Shown here piece after piece: positions 34,226-43,426 of a DNA stretch of 64,000 bases; the stretch's first letter is position 1, and each line of letters starts with the position of its first letter. The stretch comes from Streptomyces rapamycinicus NRRL 5491 (lineage in GTDB: Bacteria; Actinomycetota; Actinomycetes; Streptomycetales; Streptomycetaceae). The stretch covers positions 8,308,001 through 8,372,000 of the forward strand of contig NZ_CP085193.1 of assembly GCF_024298965.1 (NCBI RefSeq). The letters run 5' to 3'. The translations under genes were made by a program, and so were the position numbers. The notes under the pieces are model-generated. The model was not told the origin of the DNA and made no database searches. It worked only from the letters and a program-made list of their open reading frames with translations.

Positions 34226-36295
34226 CTATCCCGCCTCCTTCGAGATCACGCGCCACACATAGTTTTTCTTGTTGAGCCACTTGACGATGTTTTCCGGGAT
34301 CGGCTTCTCGGAGATGAGCGAGAACCTCCTGCCGCCCTCTTCGGCGATGCGGCGCGCGTCACCGAGGTTTGACTTGAACTTCTCCATCACCTTCGGATTC
34401 TCGTTCGCGAGGTCCCAGTATCGGCCGGACTTGGCCTCGTACCATACTTCGATCCCGTCGTCTCCCGGGTAAGCTCCGTCGAACTCGCGTCCCCCTTCTC
34501 TGAAGGATCCGCGACCGCCCAGCTTCTCCTGCACGTGGTCCTCGTACTCCTTACCGCGCCGCACCCTGCCCTGTCCTGACGTTTCAACCGGGCTTCCGGA
34601 CCCCTCGGACTCCGGAGAACCCCCGCCCCCGTGCCCGGCTGCGCTCGCCGACATCAGGACGATGCCCAAGGTGCCGAAGGCCGCGGCGTGAATGACCGCC
34701 GGGACGGTGACGAGGCCCGCTTCGGCTCCGGCGGTCGCCAGAGCGAGCCCGCCACCGGATGGCAAGAGGGCGAGCAGCGCCATCAGGAGGAGAGCGAAGC
34801 CGAGATAGGCGAGGAAATTGTCGAGCGCCTCCAGCAGGTGGAGGTTCCGGATCAGCGGTTCATCCGGCTCCAGACCGTCCCGGAGGCGCAATAAGAGCAC
34901 CGCTCCGGTGGTCAGTCCGCCCAGCGCCGTCCAGACCCGGAGCCGGGCGACCGCTAGCAGCTCCCCGTGGGGCACGGCGCGGGTCGCCTGCCATGTGCGC
35001 AACAGCGCGATGAGCTGCCAGCCCATCCACAGCAGTCCGGCGACACCGAAAGCCATCAGGACGTACGGGCCGTTTCCCGAACCGAAACGCTCCTGGAGGG
35101 CGGCAGCGGCGGGGAAGGAGCCGACACAGAGGAAGACAATCGCCGGGGACGCGAGCCCGAGGGAGATGAGGACGAACCACTTACGGCGCCGGTCCCGCAC
35201 GGCGCCCGCCATTCCGCGCACGGCGCGGAAGTCCAGGTGCCGCCAGGCGTGTTCGTTGTCGGAGGCGTCGATCTGCCCCGCGGCCCAAACGACGCTGTGA
35301 TGCAGGGACTCGGCACCGGGGTACGCAGGACGAGCCGCGGCGTAGAGCAGCGAATGCCGCATCCGGGCAAAGCGCAGCGCGATCAGCATCGTCCACGGCA
35401 CCCGCCATCCCCCGTACGCCGCCAGCGCCGCCAAACCGGACCGGCCGGTCCGCTCGCCCCGGAGGAGGATGCCCGGCACGAGCCGTTTGCCGCGCCGGAT
35501 ATGCCGTAGGTCGACGGCCATGGCGATGGCCAGGCACAGCAGCGGAACCGTCCACAGGACTCCGTCGAAGACATCCGCCCAGGCCCGCGCATCCCGGTCG
35601 GCGGGGCGCGCGGCGGCATAGTTGGTCAGCATGTGATGCGAAACGGCGGCCGCGACCGGCAGTGAGCTCAGCGCACGGACCCATCCGCGACCCCGCAACA
35701 GCACACCCACACCCAGCGCGGTCAGAGCCGTATACACCAGATGGGGACTGGTCTCCGCGGCCGGGCTGAGATCCCCCAGCTCCAACGTGCCCGAGGGGGC
35801 GGGGAACCAGGCGGAGAGGATCTGCTCGGGCCCCGGAATATAGGGCGCCCTAAGGCTGTCGGGGATGGCCCAGCCGCCGGCGGGATGCGCGATCGCCCGG
35901 TCCGCGTCCAGCCCGAACCGGGCCACCGCCTCCAGCAGCCCGAACCCCGCCCCCAGCGCCGCGCCGAGCACCACGTAGTCCGTCATGCCCCACTGGCGCC
36001 GGATCCGGACGTTCCAGGCGACCAGCAACAGCGGCGCGAGCTTGATGAGTTCCTCGATGACCGGATCGACGGTATAGCCGGCCACCTCCACGACCTTCGC
36101 CAGCGGCTCACCCGTCAGATCCGCAGCGCTCCGCGTGTACGCCAGCTCCAGCAACGCTGTCACGACACCACAGCCGTAGACACCGACCGCGATCGCCAGC
36201 AGCACCGTCGACACCCGTACCGACCTCGTAGGCGAGGCCAGAACCAGCAACTGCACCACGCCGTACACCGCCGCGGCCACCATGACCAACGCCAC
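34226..36295 (-). CDS. PrsW-like protease fused to nuclease-fold toxin tip
   Basis: A 689-residue protein. About residues 1-540 are a multi-pass membrane region like the PrsW/CAAX intramembrane protease family: the EExxK motif is EELIK near residue 82, followed by the second-motif candidate GFGLLEAVARFG and His-containing helices (SPHLVYTAL; SHHMLTNYAA). After a Gly/Ser-rich linker (HGGGGSPESEGSGSP) the last 110 residues carry a PD-(D/E)xK-like nuclease pattern: GKEYEDHVQEKLGG, REFDGAYPG (Asp near 604) and EVWYEAKSGRYWD (E-A-K near 620). The start is GTG 36295. It is probably a polymorphic toxin whose tip is released by or with the protease part; the following gene is the likely antidote. Confidence 0.7.
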   Translation of the reverse strand: MALVMVAAAVYGVVQLLVLASPTRSVRVSTVLLAIAVGVYGCGVVTALLELAYTRSAADLTGEPLAKVVEVAGYTVDPVIEELIKLAPLLLVAWNVRIRRQWGMTDYVVLGAALGAGFGLLEAVARFGLDADRAIAHPAGGWAIPDSLRAPYIPGPEQILSAWFPAPSGTLELGDLSPAAETSPHLVYTALTALGVGVLLRGRGWVRALSSLPVAAAVSHHMLTNYAAARPADRDARAWADVFDGVLWTVPLLCLAIAMAVDLRHIRRGKRLVPGILLRGERTGRSGLAALAAYGGWRVPWTMLIALRFARMRHSLLYAAARPAYPGAESLHHSVVWAAGQIDASDNEHAWRHLDFRAVRGMAGAVRDRRRKWFVLISLGLASPAIVFLCVGSFPAAAALQERFGSGNGPYVLMAFGVAGLLWMGWQLIALLRTWQATRAVPHGELLAVARLRVWTALGGLTTGAVLLLRLRDGLEPDEPLIRNLHLLEALDNFLAYLGFALLLMALLALLPSGGGLALATAGAEAGLVTVPAVIHAAAFGTLGIVLMSASAAGHGGGGSPESEGSGSPVETSGQGRVRRGKEYEDHVQEKLGGRGSFREGGREFDGAYPGDDGIEVWYEAKSGRYWDLANENPKVMEKFKSNLGDARRIAEEGGRRFSLISEKPIPENIVKWLNKKNYVWRVISKEAG

Positions 36296-36649
36296 GCTCA
36301 GCCCCCCAACGGCCGTAGGACCAAAGCCGCGACGCTAAGGGGTAATGGGCAGCCGAGCAACCGAATAGCCCGGTGGCCGCGCGAGCCCGGTCAACTTTGA
36401 GCCGTCCGCCAGCTCCTTCCCGCAGTCGCGCCGTGCCGCGTAGACCGACTACACCAGCACCGCGGAGCTGGCGACGATCTGCTCTCCCTTTTGGTCGACG
36501 CGCTCACTAATTCAGCTAAAACGCCTGAATCGTCATCCGGACTTTGAAGTTAGGCCCGGAGGAGGCTCGGCTGCACCTTGCAGTTGGAACGAGGAGGCGC
36601 GATAGACGTGGATCTGTTCGGTCGTGGCGAGAACCGTACTTGAGGCGGT
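36296..36649. other. Divergent promoter region, toxin versus lipoprotein
   Basis: 354 bp between divergent genes with no gene I can support. A stretch at 36500-36530 is locally AT-richer and contains ATTCAG (36510-36515) facing CTGAAT (36525-36530), a possible operator. GGAGGAGG at about 36561 and GAGGAGG at about 36591 look like ribosome-binding sites, but no convincing frame follows either. Confidence 0.4.
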
Positions 36650-37261
36650 ATGGCTATGCGGAGAGAAGGATCACGGAGGTCGTGCGGGCATCGGATCATT
36701 TGGGCGGTCCTTGGCGCTTCCGTAATGTTTGTCGTAGCGGCGTGCAATTCAGATGGGCCAACTGGCCGTGGAGGCGCCTCCGGTGCGGGTGCGGGTGATG
36801 CATCGAGTTCAAGGGCGCCAGTCTCGCCGTCTTCCCTGTCTGCGGTGGGGGTGGCGCGTCAGCAAGCAGTAGCAGCATACGTAGGCATGTGGCGGGACAT
36901 GGCGGAGGCGGGAGAGACGTCGGACTGGCGGTCCCCGACGCTGTCGAGGTATGCCACCGGAGATGCGCTGTCGACGATCTCGCGAGGTATGTATGCCGAC
37001 CACCTCAACGGATTCGTTTACAAGGGAAGGCCGAAAAACCACCCGAAGGTGACGTCGGTGGATCCGTCGAAGGATCCGAATGCGGTGCTGATCTCCGACT
37101 GCGGGGACTCTACGCACTGGTTGAAGTATCGGGTCGATAACGGCAAGCTCGCCGACAATGAGCCTGGCGGACACCGGTCGATTACGGCCGAGGTCAAGCA
37201 GCAGTCGGATGGTAAGTGGAAGGTGACGCGCTTTGCCGTCGAGGGGATCGGCTCGTGTTAA
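36650..37261 (+). CDS. Secreted lipoprotein, hypothetical
   Basis: A 203-residue protein with a basic N-terminus, a hydrophobic segment (IIWAVLGASVMFVVAAC) and a lipobox-like VAAC with the acylated cysteine at residue 32, followed by a Gly/Ala/Ser-rich tether. The remaining 140 residues read as one small domain (AVAAYVGMWRDMAEAGE; WKVTRFAVEGIGSC). It should be anchored outside the membrane. The next gene starts at a GTG that overlaps its stop (GTGTTAA). It sits immediately upstream of the Tad pilus operon, with which it may be coexpressed. Confidence 0.8.
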   Translation: MAMRREGSRRSCGHRIIWAVLGASVMFVVAACNSDGPTGRGGASGAGAGDASSSRAPVSPSSLSAVGVARQQAVAAYVGMWRDMAEAGETSDWRSPTLSRYATGDALSTISRGMYADHLNGFVYKGRPKNHPKVTSVDPSKDPNAVLISDCGDSTHWLKYRVDNGKLADNEPGGHRSITAEVKQQSDGKWKVTRFAVEGIGSC

Positions 37262-38301
37262 AGCGAGGAGCGGTCGTGGTGGGGCTGTCGCTGGTGGCAG
37301 TGATGGCGGGCGCGGTCCCCGCTTGGTCGGATGATTCGTGGGGTTCTGTGGACTGCACACAGAACCCGTACCCCGGATGCGACTTGGGCGCGGGGAAGGG
37401 CCCGCAGAAGGAGAGCCCGGATCGTAGAGGGGGTGGGGAATCGCCTGAACGGGGAGGCGGAGGCGATAGCGGCGGTAGCCGTCGCAGGGAGGATCCGGAG
37501 AGCTCCAATCCTGACTTCAATCGGGCTGATTGCTCCTACCGGCGCAGTGACTACAAGCCGCCCGCGGACGCTCAATCGGTCTCCTACCAGGGGTCCCTCA
37601 TTGGCGGTGTCCCTACGGCTCAGTCAGCGGTGTTCCACGCCCAGGCCCAGCTCCCGATGGTTGGGCCGGTGGCCGGACCGAAGCCTGGTGAAGACGGGGC
37701 CTGGTACGTCTACAAGTGCGATGCGGGCGGTACACGTGACGCGCTCTACCGGCCTCCGGTGTGGATTCCCGAGGGACCACAGGACGATGGCGGCCCTCGG
37801 GTATCTCCGGCCGGGTTGGCGGAGCAGGCCCGCGGTCAGCTCCGGCTGCCCTCGCCGGAGATCAAGGCGAGCCCGGCGGAGCAGCAACTGGTGACCTTGC
37901 CGACGTGGCTGTGGCTGGAGCGCGGCGCGTGGCGGAAGGCGTCGGCGACGGCGTCGGTGCCGGGGGTGTCGGTGACCGCGGTGGCGCGGCCGACATCGGT
38001 GGTCTGGTCGATGGGCGATGGCGGTTCGAAAGTCTGCCATGGCCCTGGTACGTCGTACCGTCCGAGCGAGGCGTCCAAGGCGCGGCCGAACCCGAAGAGG
38101 CCGTCGCCGGATTGCGGTTATACCTACCGTTCGTCTTCGGCTGGGCAGCCGGATGACGCGTATCGGGTGTCGGCGACGGTGCACTGGTCGGTGACCTGGT
38201 CTGGAGCCGGCCAATCGGGCGTCTTCCCGGGCCTGACAACGACTTCGGCTGCTGCTTTCCGCGTTGCGGAAAGCCAGGCAGTCAACACCGACGACGAATG
38301 A
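37255..38301 (+). CDS. Secreted Cys-containing protein, hypothetical
   Basis: A 348-residue protein from GTG 37255 with a signal peptide (VLKRGAVVVGLSLVAVMAG, cleavage likely after AVPAWS), a Gly/Arg/Glu-rich disordered stretch (about residues 40-80), and a C-terminal domain with scattered cysteines (ADCSYRR, VYKCDAGG, KVCHGPG, SPDCGYTY) and many Trp. GAGGGG precedes the start, which overlaps the lipoprotein stop. Proteins like this often precede Tad loci in streptomycetes and may be surface partners of the pilus; that is inference from position. Confidence 0.75.
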   Translation: MLKRGAVVVGLSLVAVMAGAVPAWSDDSWGSVDCTQNPYPGCDLGAGKGPQKESPDRRGGGESPERGGGGDSGGSRRREDPESSNPDFNRADCSYRRSDYKPPADAQSVSYQGSLIGGVPTAQSAVFHAQAQLPMVGPVAGPKPGEDGAWYVYKCDAGGTRDALYRPPVWIPEGPQDDGGPRVSPAGLAEQARGQLRLPSPEIKASPAEQQLVTLPTWLWLERGAWRKASATASVPGVSVTAVARPTSVVWSMGDGGSKVCHGPGTSYRPSEASKARPNPKRPSPDCGYTYRSSSAGQPDDAYRVSATVHWSVTWSGAGQSGVFPGLTTTSAAAFRVAESQAVNTDDE

Positions 38302-38308
38302 GCCTGCT

Positions 38309-38329
38309 CTCCTCCTGCCGATGGAGGAG
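38309..38329 (+). terminator. Short hairpin before the Tad operon
   Basis: CTCCTCC (38309-38315) pairs with GGAGGAG (38323-38329) around a 7-nt loop, a few bases after the secreted-protein stop codon. It is weak and without a U-tract; it may attenuate rather than stop transcription into the pilus genes. Confidence 0.35.
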
Positions 38330-38409
38330 GGCGATAACACCCACATCTGTTTGTGATCACCGGGCTGTGCGGCTCGGTGCCGAGTAGCCCATGCCAGGAG
38401 GCGGTTGTG

Positions 38410-39123
38410 ATGAGTACGCGAACGTATCTTCCTCCTCAAGCCCCGTTCCCAGAGGGCAGCGACTCTGGACGGCGGCGCCCTGGGGCGAGCGAGGAACCGT
38501 CTCGGCTGGTCGGTGGTCGGTGGCGACGCCGGGTGTCGTATCTGCCGCTGGGAGCGCTGTTGGTACTGGGCTGTTCGGCGGGCGGCGTAGTGGTGGCCTT
38601 GAACCTGGGGCACCGGCAGGCGGTGCTGGCGTTGGCGCACCCGGTCACGGTGGGGCAGACGCTGATGGAACGGGACCTACGGGAAGTGAACCTGGCCCGT
38701 GGCAGTGGGCTCGCAGCGATCCCCTCCGGGGCGACCGACCGGATCGTCGGGCGTCCGGCGGCTTACACGATGCCCAAGGGGACGTTGCTGACGGAATCGG
38801 TGCTGGGCGAGCCGCAGGTCCCACCGCGGGGGAAGGCCGTGGTTGCCGTGGGGGTAAAGGAGGGGCGGTTTCCTGCGGGGCTGGAGCGGGGGAGCCGGGT
38901 TGCGGTGGTGCAGGTGCCGGAGCCTGCGGGGGATTCCACGGAGGCTCCATTACCGAAGCCGTCGTCCCCCGTGTGGTACGCGACGGTGGTCGCGGCGTGG
39001 GGCAAGGAGCGTGGGGAGACGGCGGTGGTGTCCCTGCAACTGGGTGAGGATGAGGCGCGCGAGGTGGCGGCTTCTCCCACAGACAGCATCAGCGTGCTGC
39101 TGGTGCGCGAGGAAGCGCTGTGA
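38410..39123 (+). CDS. SAF-domain protein, CpaB-like pilus assembly factor
   Basis: A 237-residue protein with an N-terminal cytoplasmic stretch, one membrane helix (YLPLGALLVLGCSAGGVVVAL, residues about 55-75) and an SAF domain (AHPVTVGQTLMERDLREV; IVGRPAAYTMPKGTLLTESVL), as in CpaB/RcpC proteins that form the periplasmic part of Flp pilus machines. AGGAGG stands 9 nt before the ATG. Its TGA overlaps the next GTG. It opens the Tad operon here. Confidence 0.85.
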   Translation: MSTRTYLPPQAPFPEGSDSGRRRPGASEEPSRLVGGRWRRRVSYLPLGALLVLGCSAGGVVVALNLGHRQAVLALAHPVTVGQTLMERDLREVNLARGSGLAAIPSGATDRIVGRPAAYTMPKGTLLTESVLGEPQVPPRGKAVVAVGVKEGRFPAGLERGSRVAVVQVPEPAGDSTEAPLPKPSSPVWYATVVAAWGKERGETAVVSLQLGEDEAREVAASPTDSISVLLVREEAL

Positions 39124-39974
39124 CCCTGGTGGCCCTGTGCAGTGTGAAGGGTTCGCCTGGGGTGACGACCACGTGCGTGGCGCTGGGGGCCCGGTGGCCG
39201 GCCGGGGAGCGGCCGGTGGTGGTGGAATGCGATCCGGCCGGAGGCGATCTGCTGGCCCGATTCCGCCTGGAGCTGTCACCGGGGCTGGTGAGTCTGGCCG
39301 TCGCGGCCCGCCGCTCTTCGCGGCCGGGCCTGGTGTGGCAGCACACCCAGTGGCTCCCCGGCGGGCTCTCGGTGGTGGCCGGACCCGCGGGCGCCGCACA
39401 GGCGCGAGCGGCGCTGGGGGAGATCAGCGATGCCCAGGCGTCGGTACTGCGTCGGTCGGCCGACAGGCCCGACACCGCGGTGATCGCCGACTGCGGGCGC
39501 CTTGACCCCGACTCCCCGGCCATGGCCGTCGTACAGGCGGCTGACGTGATGCTGCTCCTGGCTCGGGCGCATGACGACGCTCTGGCTCATGTCGCGGTGA
39601 GGCTTGAGGAGGCGGCTTGCTGGTCGCGGCGCCCCTGTTTGGTGCTCGTCGGCGATGGCTGCTCGACGACGGAGGTCTCCGGGGCGCTGGGGATCGAGGT
39701 TCTGGCGCGTATCCCGGAGGACGCGAAGGGCGCCGCGGCGTGCGGCGGGCTGCCCTCCCGGCGTGCGACGCCGACGCGTTCCGCTCTGGGGCAGGCGATC
39801 GTCGACATTGCCGCGCTGGTGTCCTCCCACGCCCGTTCCGAGCCCACCGCCTGGGGCGGACGTCGTCTGCCCCGGTTCGCCGCGATAGCGCGGTTCAGCC
39901 CGTCCACGCGGCGGGTGAGAGCACCGGGGACTTTGCCCAAGGAGGTGTGCTCCGATGACGCAACCGGGCGGTGA
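39120..39974 (+). CDS. CpaE/TadZ-like P-loop ATPase
   Basis: A 284-residue ParA/MinD-type protein with a deviant Walker A, CSVKGSPGVTTT, and the VVVECDPAGGDLLARF switch region. In Tad systems TadZ/CpaE marks the pole where the pilus is assembled. The Lys of the deviant motif is retained, but the usual GK(T/S) is replaced by GVTT, so ATP hydrolysis may be weak. It starts by GTGA overlap with the CpaB-like gene and overlaps the TadA gene by 20 bp. Confidence 0.85.
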   Translation: MTLVALCSVKGSPGVTTTCVALGARWPAGERPVVVECDPAGGDLLARFRLELSPGLVSLAVAARRSSRPGLVWQHTQWLPGGLSVVAGPAGAAQARAALGEISDAQASVLRRSADRPDTAVIADCGRLDPDSPAMAVVQAADVMLLLARAHDDALAHVAVRLEEAACWSRRPCLVLVGDGCSTTEVSGALGIEVLARIPEDAKGAAACGGLPSRRATPTRSALGQAIVDIAALVSSHARSEPTAWGGRRLPRFAAIARFSPSTRRVRAPGTLPKEVCSDDATGR

Positions 39975-41409
39975 GCAGGCTGCCTGGTCTCCCCGAGCAG
40001 GGCAAGGGCAGCAGGACCGGGGGAGGGAACGGCACCGGGAACCGGGAGTGAGACTTCCTGGGCCGGCCGATCTGGTCGGCGCCGGAGTGCCTGTGGATTC
40101 TCCTGTGGAAAAACTGCGGCGCAAACTGCGTCGGGAGCTGGCTGCGCGACTGTCCGAGCGCATCCGGGCTGATGAGGAAGGGGGCCGTCGGGAGGTCCCG
40201 TCGAGCGAGCGTCGCAGGCAGGCGGAGATGATCCTGGCCGAGACAGCCGAGGAACACACCCGCATCGAGCTGAGCCGTGGCGGCACCGTGGTACCGCCGG
40301 AGACCGAACAGCAGATCATGGCCCAGGTACTGGACGAGGTCTTCGGTCTGGCCGGGCTGGAGCCGCTGCTGCGCAACCCGGAGATCGAGAACATCAACGT
40401 CACCGGCGATCGGGTCTTCGTCCGCTACGCCGACGGCCGCCGCGAGCAGCTGCCCGCTGTTACGGGGTCGGACACGGAGCTCATCGAGCTTATCCGCGAT
40501 CTGGCCGCACGCTCCGGAGCGGAGGAACGACGTTTCGACCGGGGGACGCCGGGGGTGAGTTTCCATTTGCCCGGCGGGGAGCGGGCCTTCGCCGTGATGG
40601 CGGTCACCCCTCGCCCGTCCCTGTCGATCCGACGACACCGCTTGGAGGCGGTCACGCTTGCCGAGCTGTGTGAGCTGGGGACGGTCGACCAGGCATTGGC
40701 ATCGTTCCTCCGCGCCGTGGTCCGCGCGCGGAAGAACGTGTTGATCACTGGTGGGACGGTGATGGGGAAGACCACCATGCTGCGGGCCCTGGCCGGCGAA
40801 ATCCCTGGGTGGGAGCGGCTGATCACGATCGAGGACACTTTCGAGCTCGGACTGGACGCCGACAGCCAGAAGCATCCGGACGTGGTGGCGATGCAGGCAC
40901 GCGAGGCCAACGTCGAGGGCCAAGGAGCCATCACCCAAGCGGAACTGGTGCGATGGGCGCTGCGAATGTCCCCCGACCGCGTCATCGTCGGCGAGGTCCG
41001 CGGACCCGAGGTGATCCCGATGTGCAACGCCATGAGCCAGGGCAACGACGGCTCCATGGCCACCCTCCACGCTTCCACCAGCCGCGGGGCCTTCGCCAAA
41101 CTGGCCGCCTACGCCGTCCAGGGCCCGGAGAAGCTCCCACTGGAGGCCACGAACCTCCTCCTCGCCTCCGCCCTGCACTTCGTGGTCCACCTGGATACCG
41201 GGCCTGGCGGAAGCCGGGTGGTCGCCTCGGTGCGGGAAGTGGTCGACGCCGACGACAAGCAGGTCGTGTCCAACGAAGTCTTCCGACCCGGTCCGGACGG
41301 TCGAGCGGTGCCCGGGGCACCGCTGCGCGCCGAGACGGAGGAAGACCTTGCCGCCGCCGGGTTCGAGGCAGGGCTGTTCAAGCGCCCGGAGTGGGTGTGG
41401 CGGTCATGA
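39955..41409 (+). CDS. tadA: TadA/CpaF-type secretion ATPase
   Basis: A 484-residue type II/IV secretion ATPase that drives pilin polymerisation. Walker A is GGTVMGKTT near residue 266, where most CpaF proteins have GGTxAGKTT; the Asp/Glu box follows in RLITIEDTFELGL, and MATLHASTSRGAFAKLA is the His box. The N-terminal domain includes ENINVTGDRVFVRYADG. It is full length for the family. It overlaps tadZ upstream and the tadB start by ATGA. Confidence 0.94.
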   Translation: MTQPGGEQAAWSPRAGQGQQDRGRERHREPGVRLPGPADLVGAGVPVDSPVEKLRRKLRRELAARLSERIRADEEGGRREVPSSERRRQAEMILAETAEEHTRIELSRGGTVVPPETEQQIMAQVLDEVFGLAGLEPLLRNPEIENINVTGDRVFVRYADGRREQLPAVTGSDTELIELIRDLAARSGAEERRFDRGTPGVSFHLPGGERAFAVMAVTPRPSLSIRRHRLEAVTLAELCELGTVDQALASFLRAVVRARKNVLITGGTVMGKTTMLRALAGEIPGWERLITIEDTFELGLDADSQKHPDVVAMQAREANVEGQGAITQAELVRWALRMSPDRVIVGEVRGPEVIPMCNAMSQGNDGSMATLHASTSRGAFAKLAAYAVQGPEKLPLEATNLLLASALHFVVHLDTGPGGSRVVASVREVVDADDKQVVSNEVFRPGPDGRAVPGAPLRAETEEDLAAAGFEAGLFKRPEWVWRS

Positions 41410-42305
41410 ACGGCTACGTCGCCCTGCTGGGCCTGTGCGGACTCGGAATGGCCAACGGCCTGATCGTGCTGGTCGCTGTCTGGCGCGGCAGTCTCCCGAC
41501 CGATGCCCGAACGCAGCGCCGGAGCTCACGTCGCTCGGCGCGGCAGCCATCGCGGACACGGTGGTGGATGGCCGCGGCCGCCGGTGCCGGCGTACTGGCG
41601 GGGAGCGTCACCGGCTGGGTGGTCGGGGCGTTGCTGGCGGCGATGGCCACCTGGAGCGTGCCGCGCATCCTGGAGGCGACCAGGGCCGATCAGCAGCAGA
41701 CCACCCGGATCGAGGGCATAGCAGGATGGACCGAGATGCTCCGCGACACCCTCGCCGCCGCAGCCGGCCTGGAGCAGACCATCATGGCCACCGCCCACAC
41801 CGCGCCGAAGGCCATCCGCCCCCACGTGCTGAGTCTGTCCGCCCGGCTCGCCAGCGGAGAACGCCTGACCGTCGGGCTGCGACGGTTGCAGGCCGACCTG
41901 GACGATCCGACCGCCGATCTGGTGATCGCCGCCCTCATGCTGGCCTCACAGCACCAGGCGCGGCAACTCACGCCTTTGCTGGGCGAGTTGGCCTCGACTG
42001 CCCGCGCGCAGGTCCGGATGCGCCAGCGGGTAGACGCCAGCCGCGCCCGGATGCGCACCACTGTCCGCGTGGTGGTGGCCACCACCCTGGTCTTCGCCGG
42101 GGGCATGGTTCTGCTCAACCCGGAATTCCTCAGCCCGTACGACTCCGCCACCGGGCAGCTGATGCTGCTGCTGATCGGGGCGATCTTCACCGTCGGATTC
42201 GCCTGGCTGCGCCGGATGGCCCGGATCGAGGAGCCTGAACGATTCCTCACGGGACCAGGACCACGGGGCGACGTCGTCGTAGAGCACCAGGGGGCCAGCC
42301 GGTGA
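41406..42305 (+). CDS. tadB: TadB-like membrane platform protein
   Basis: A 299-residue inner-membrane protein of the GspF/TadB type, with hydrophobic segments at both ends (MNGYVALLGLCGLGMANGL; TTVRVVVATTLVFAGGMVLL; LMLLLIGAIFTVGFAWLR) and the cytoplasmic helical domain between (TEMLRDTLAAAAGLEQTI; LVIAALMLASQHQARQLTP). It should form the platform on which TadA acts. ATGA overlap upstream and GTGA overlap downstream mark tight coupling. Confidence 0.9.
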   Translation: MNGYVALLGLCGLGMANGLIVLVAVWRGSLPTDARTQRRSSRRSARQPSRTRWWMAAAAGAGVLAGSVTGWVVGALLAAMATWSVPRILEATRADQQQTTRIEGIAGWTEMLRDTLAAAAGLEQTIMATAHTAPKAIRPHVLSLSARLASGERLTVGLRRLQADLDDPTADLVIAALMLASQHQARQLTPLLGELASTARAQVRMRQRVDASRARMRTTVRVVVATTLVFAGGMVLLNPEFLSPYDSATGQLMLLLIGAIFTVGFAWLRRMARIEEPERFLTGPGPRGDVVVEHQGASR

Positions 42306-43198
42306 CTGTGCTGATCTTGCTCTCCGCCGGTGTGGGTGCGGGGTTGTGGGCACTGTGGGTGTGGCTCATCCCGCCCCGCCCGCCCCTGGACGCACTCGTC
42401 ACCCGCCTGCGTACCGAACCCGACCCGCCCCCGATCGTCGTCCGTACCGGTGACGGCGGGTGGGCACAGCGCTTGGGGCGCCCCTTCGTCGAGGTCATGC
42501 GAATTCTGGGACTGCCCCAGAGCGCACTCAGCAGGGATCTCGCGATCACCGAGCGCTCGGCCGAGGTCCACCTCGCCGAAAAGGCGGCCCTGGCGCTGAC
42601 CGGCCTGCTGCTGCCCACGGTGATCGAGCTGCTGCTGGCCCTCGGCGACCGTCCACTGCCGTGGACGATGCCTCTGGCCGGGGCGCTGGCATTGGCGGTG
42701 GGGGGCTTCCTCCTGCCGGACGCCATGGTGCGCTCCGAAGCCGCCAAACGCAGGACTGCGTTCCGCCACGCGCTCGGAGCCTTCCTGAACCTCGTCCACC
42801 TCCTGCTCGCCGGCGGCTCCGGCGTCGACGGAGCGCTCACCGACGCAGCCGGGGCAGGACACGGCTGGGCCTTCCAACAGCTGAGCCGCGCACTGGACCT
42901 CGCCCGACTCACCCGCACCTCCCCCTGGCAGACCCTGGGACAACTCGGCGACGAACTGGAGATCAACGAGCTGTCCGAACTCGCCGCCGCACTCTCCCTG
43001 GCCGGCACCGAAGGAGCCAAGGTCCGGGCCTCACTCGCCGCCAAAGCCGCCGCGCTACGCCACCAAGGAGGCAGTGATGCCGAGGCCGCGGCGAACGCGG
43101 CCACCGAACGGATGACGCTGCCGGCGGCGCTCATGGCGGTCGGCTTCATCGTCTTCGTTTTCTACCCCGCCCTGACCAACGTCACCAGCTCGCTGTGA
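42302..43198 (+). CDS. tadC: TadC-like membrane platform protein
   Basis: A 298-residue second GspF-type platform protein. Hydrophobic segments are at residues about 1-22, 95-140 and at the C-terminus (MAVGFIVFVFYPALTNV); the cytoplasmic domain has RTAFRHALGAFLNLVHLLLAGG. It pairs with TadB in all Tad systems. Starts at GTG 42302 overlapping the tadB stop. Confidence 0.9.
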   Translation: MTVLILLSAGVGAGLWALWVWLIPPRPPLDALVTRLRTEPDPPPIVVRTGDGGWAQRLGRPFVEVMRILGLPQSALSRDLAITERSAEVHLAEKAALALTGLLLPTVIELLLALGDRPLPWTMPLAGALALAVGGFLLPDAMVRSEAAKRRTAFRHALGAFLNLVHLLLAGGSGVDGALTDAAGAGHGWAFQQLSRALDLARLTRTSPWQTLGQLGDELEINELSELAAALSLAGTEGAKVRASLAAKAAALRHQGGSDAEAAANAATERMTLPAALMAVGFIVFVFYPALTNVTSSL

Positions 43199-43228
43199 AC
43201 CCAGCCCGACGCCGAGAAGGAGCCTGCC

Positions 43229-43417
43229 GTGCCTTCGCCGCCAACCTCGATGACGACGCGCCTCGCAGCCCGGCTGCGCACTCTGGCCCGCGACGACCGC
43301 GGGTACACCTCGGAGACCGTGATCTGGATCGCGCTCCTCTCCGCACTCGCCCTGTCCGTCGGCGCGCTGATCGGTCCGGAGATCGTGGACGCCGCCCGCA
43401 ACATACGCTTCAAGTAG
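43229..43417 (+). CDS. Flp-type pilin, small
   Basis: A 62-residue protein with a short basic leader (TRLAARLRTLARDDRGYTSE) followed by a single hydrophobic helix (TVIWIALLSALALSVGALIG). The Gly-Tyr-Thr-Ser-Glu just before the helix fits a class III prepilin processing region, where the Glu five residues after cleavage is conserved. It starts at GTG 43229 with AAGGAG upstream. It would be the major subunit of the pilus built by the neighbouring genes. Confidence 0.88.
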   Translation: MPSPPTSMTTRLAARLRTLARDDRGYTSETVIWIALLSALALSVGALIGPEIVDAARNIRFK

Positions 43418-43426
43418 GTCACTGAC

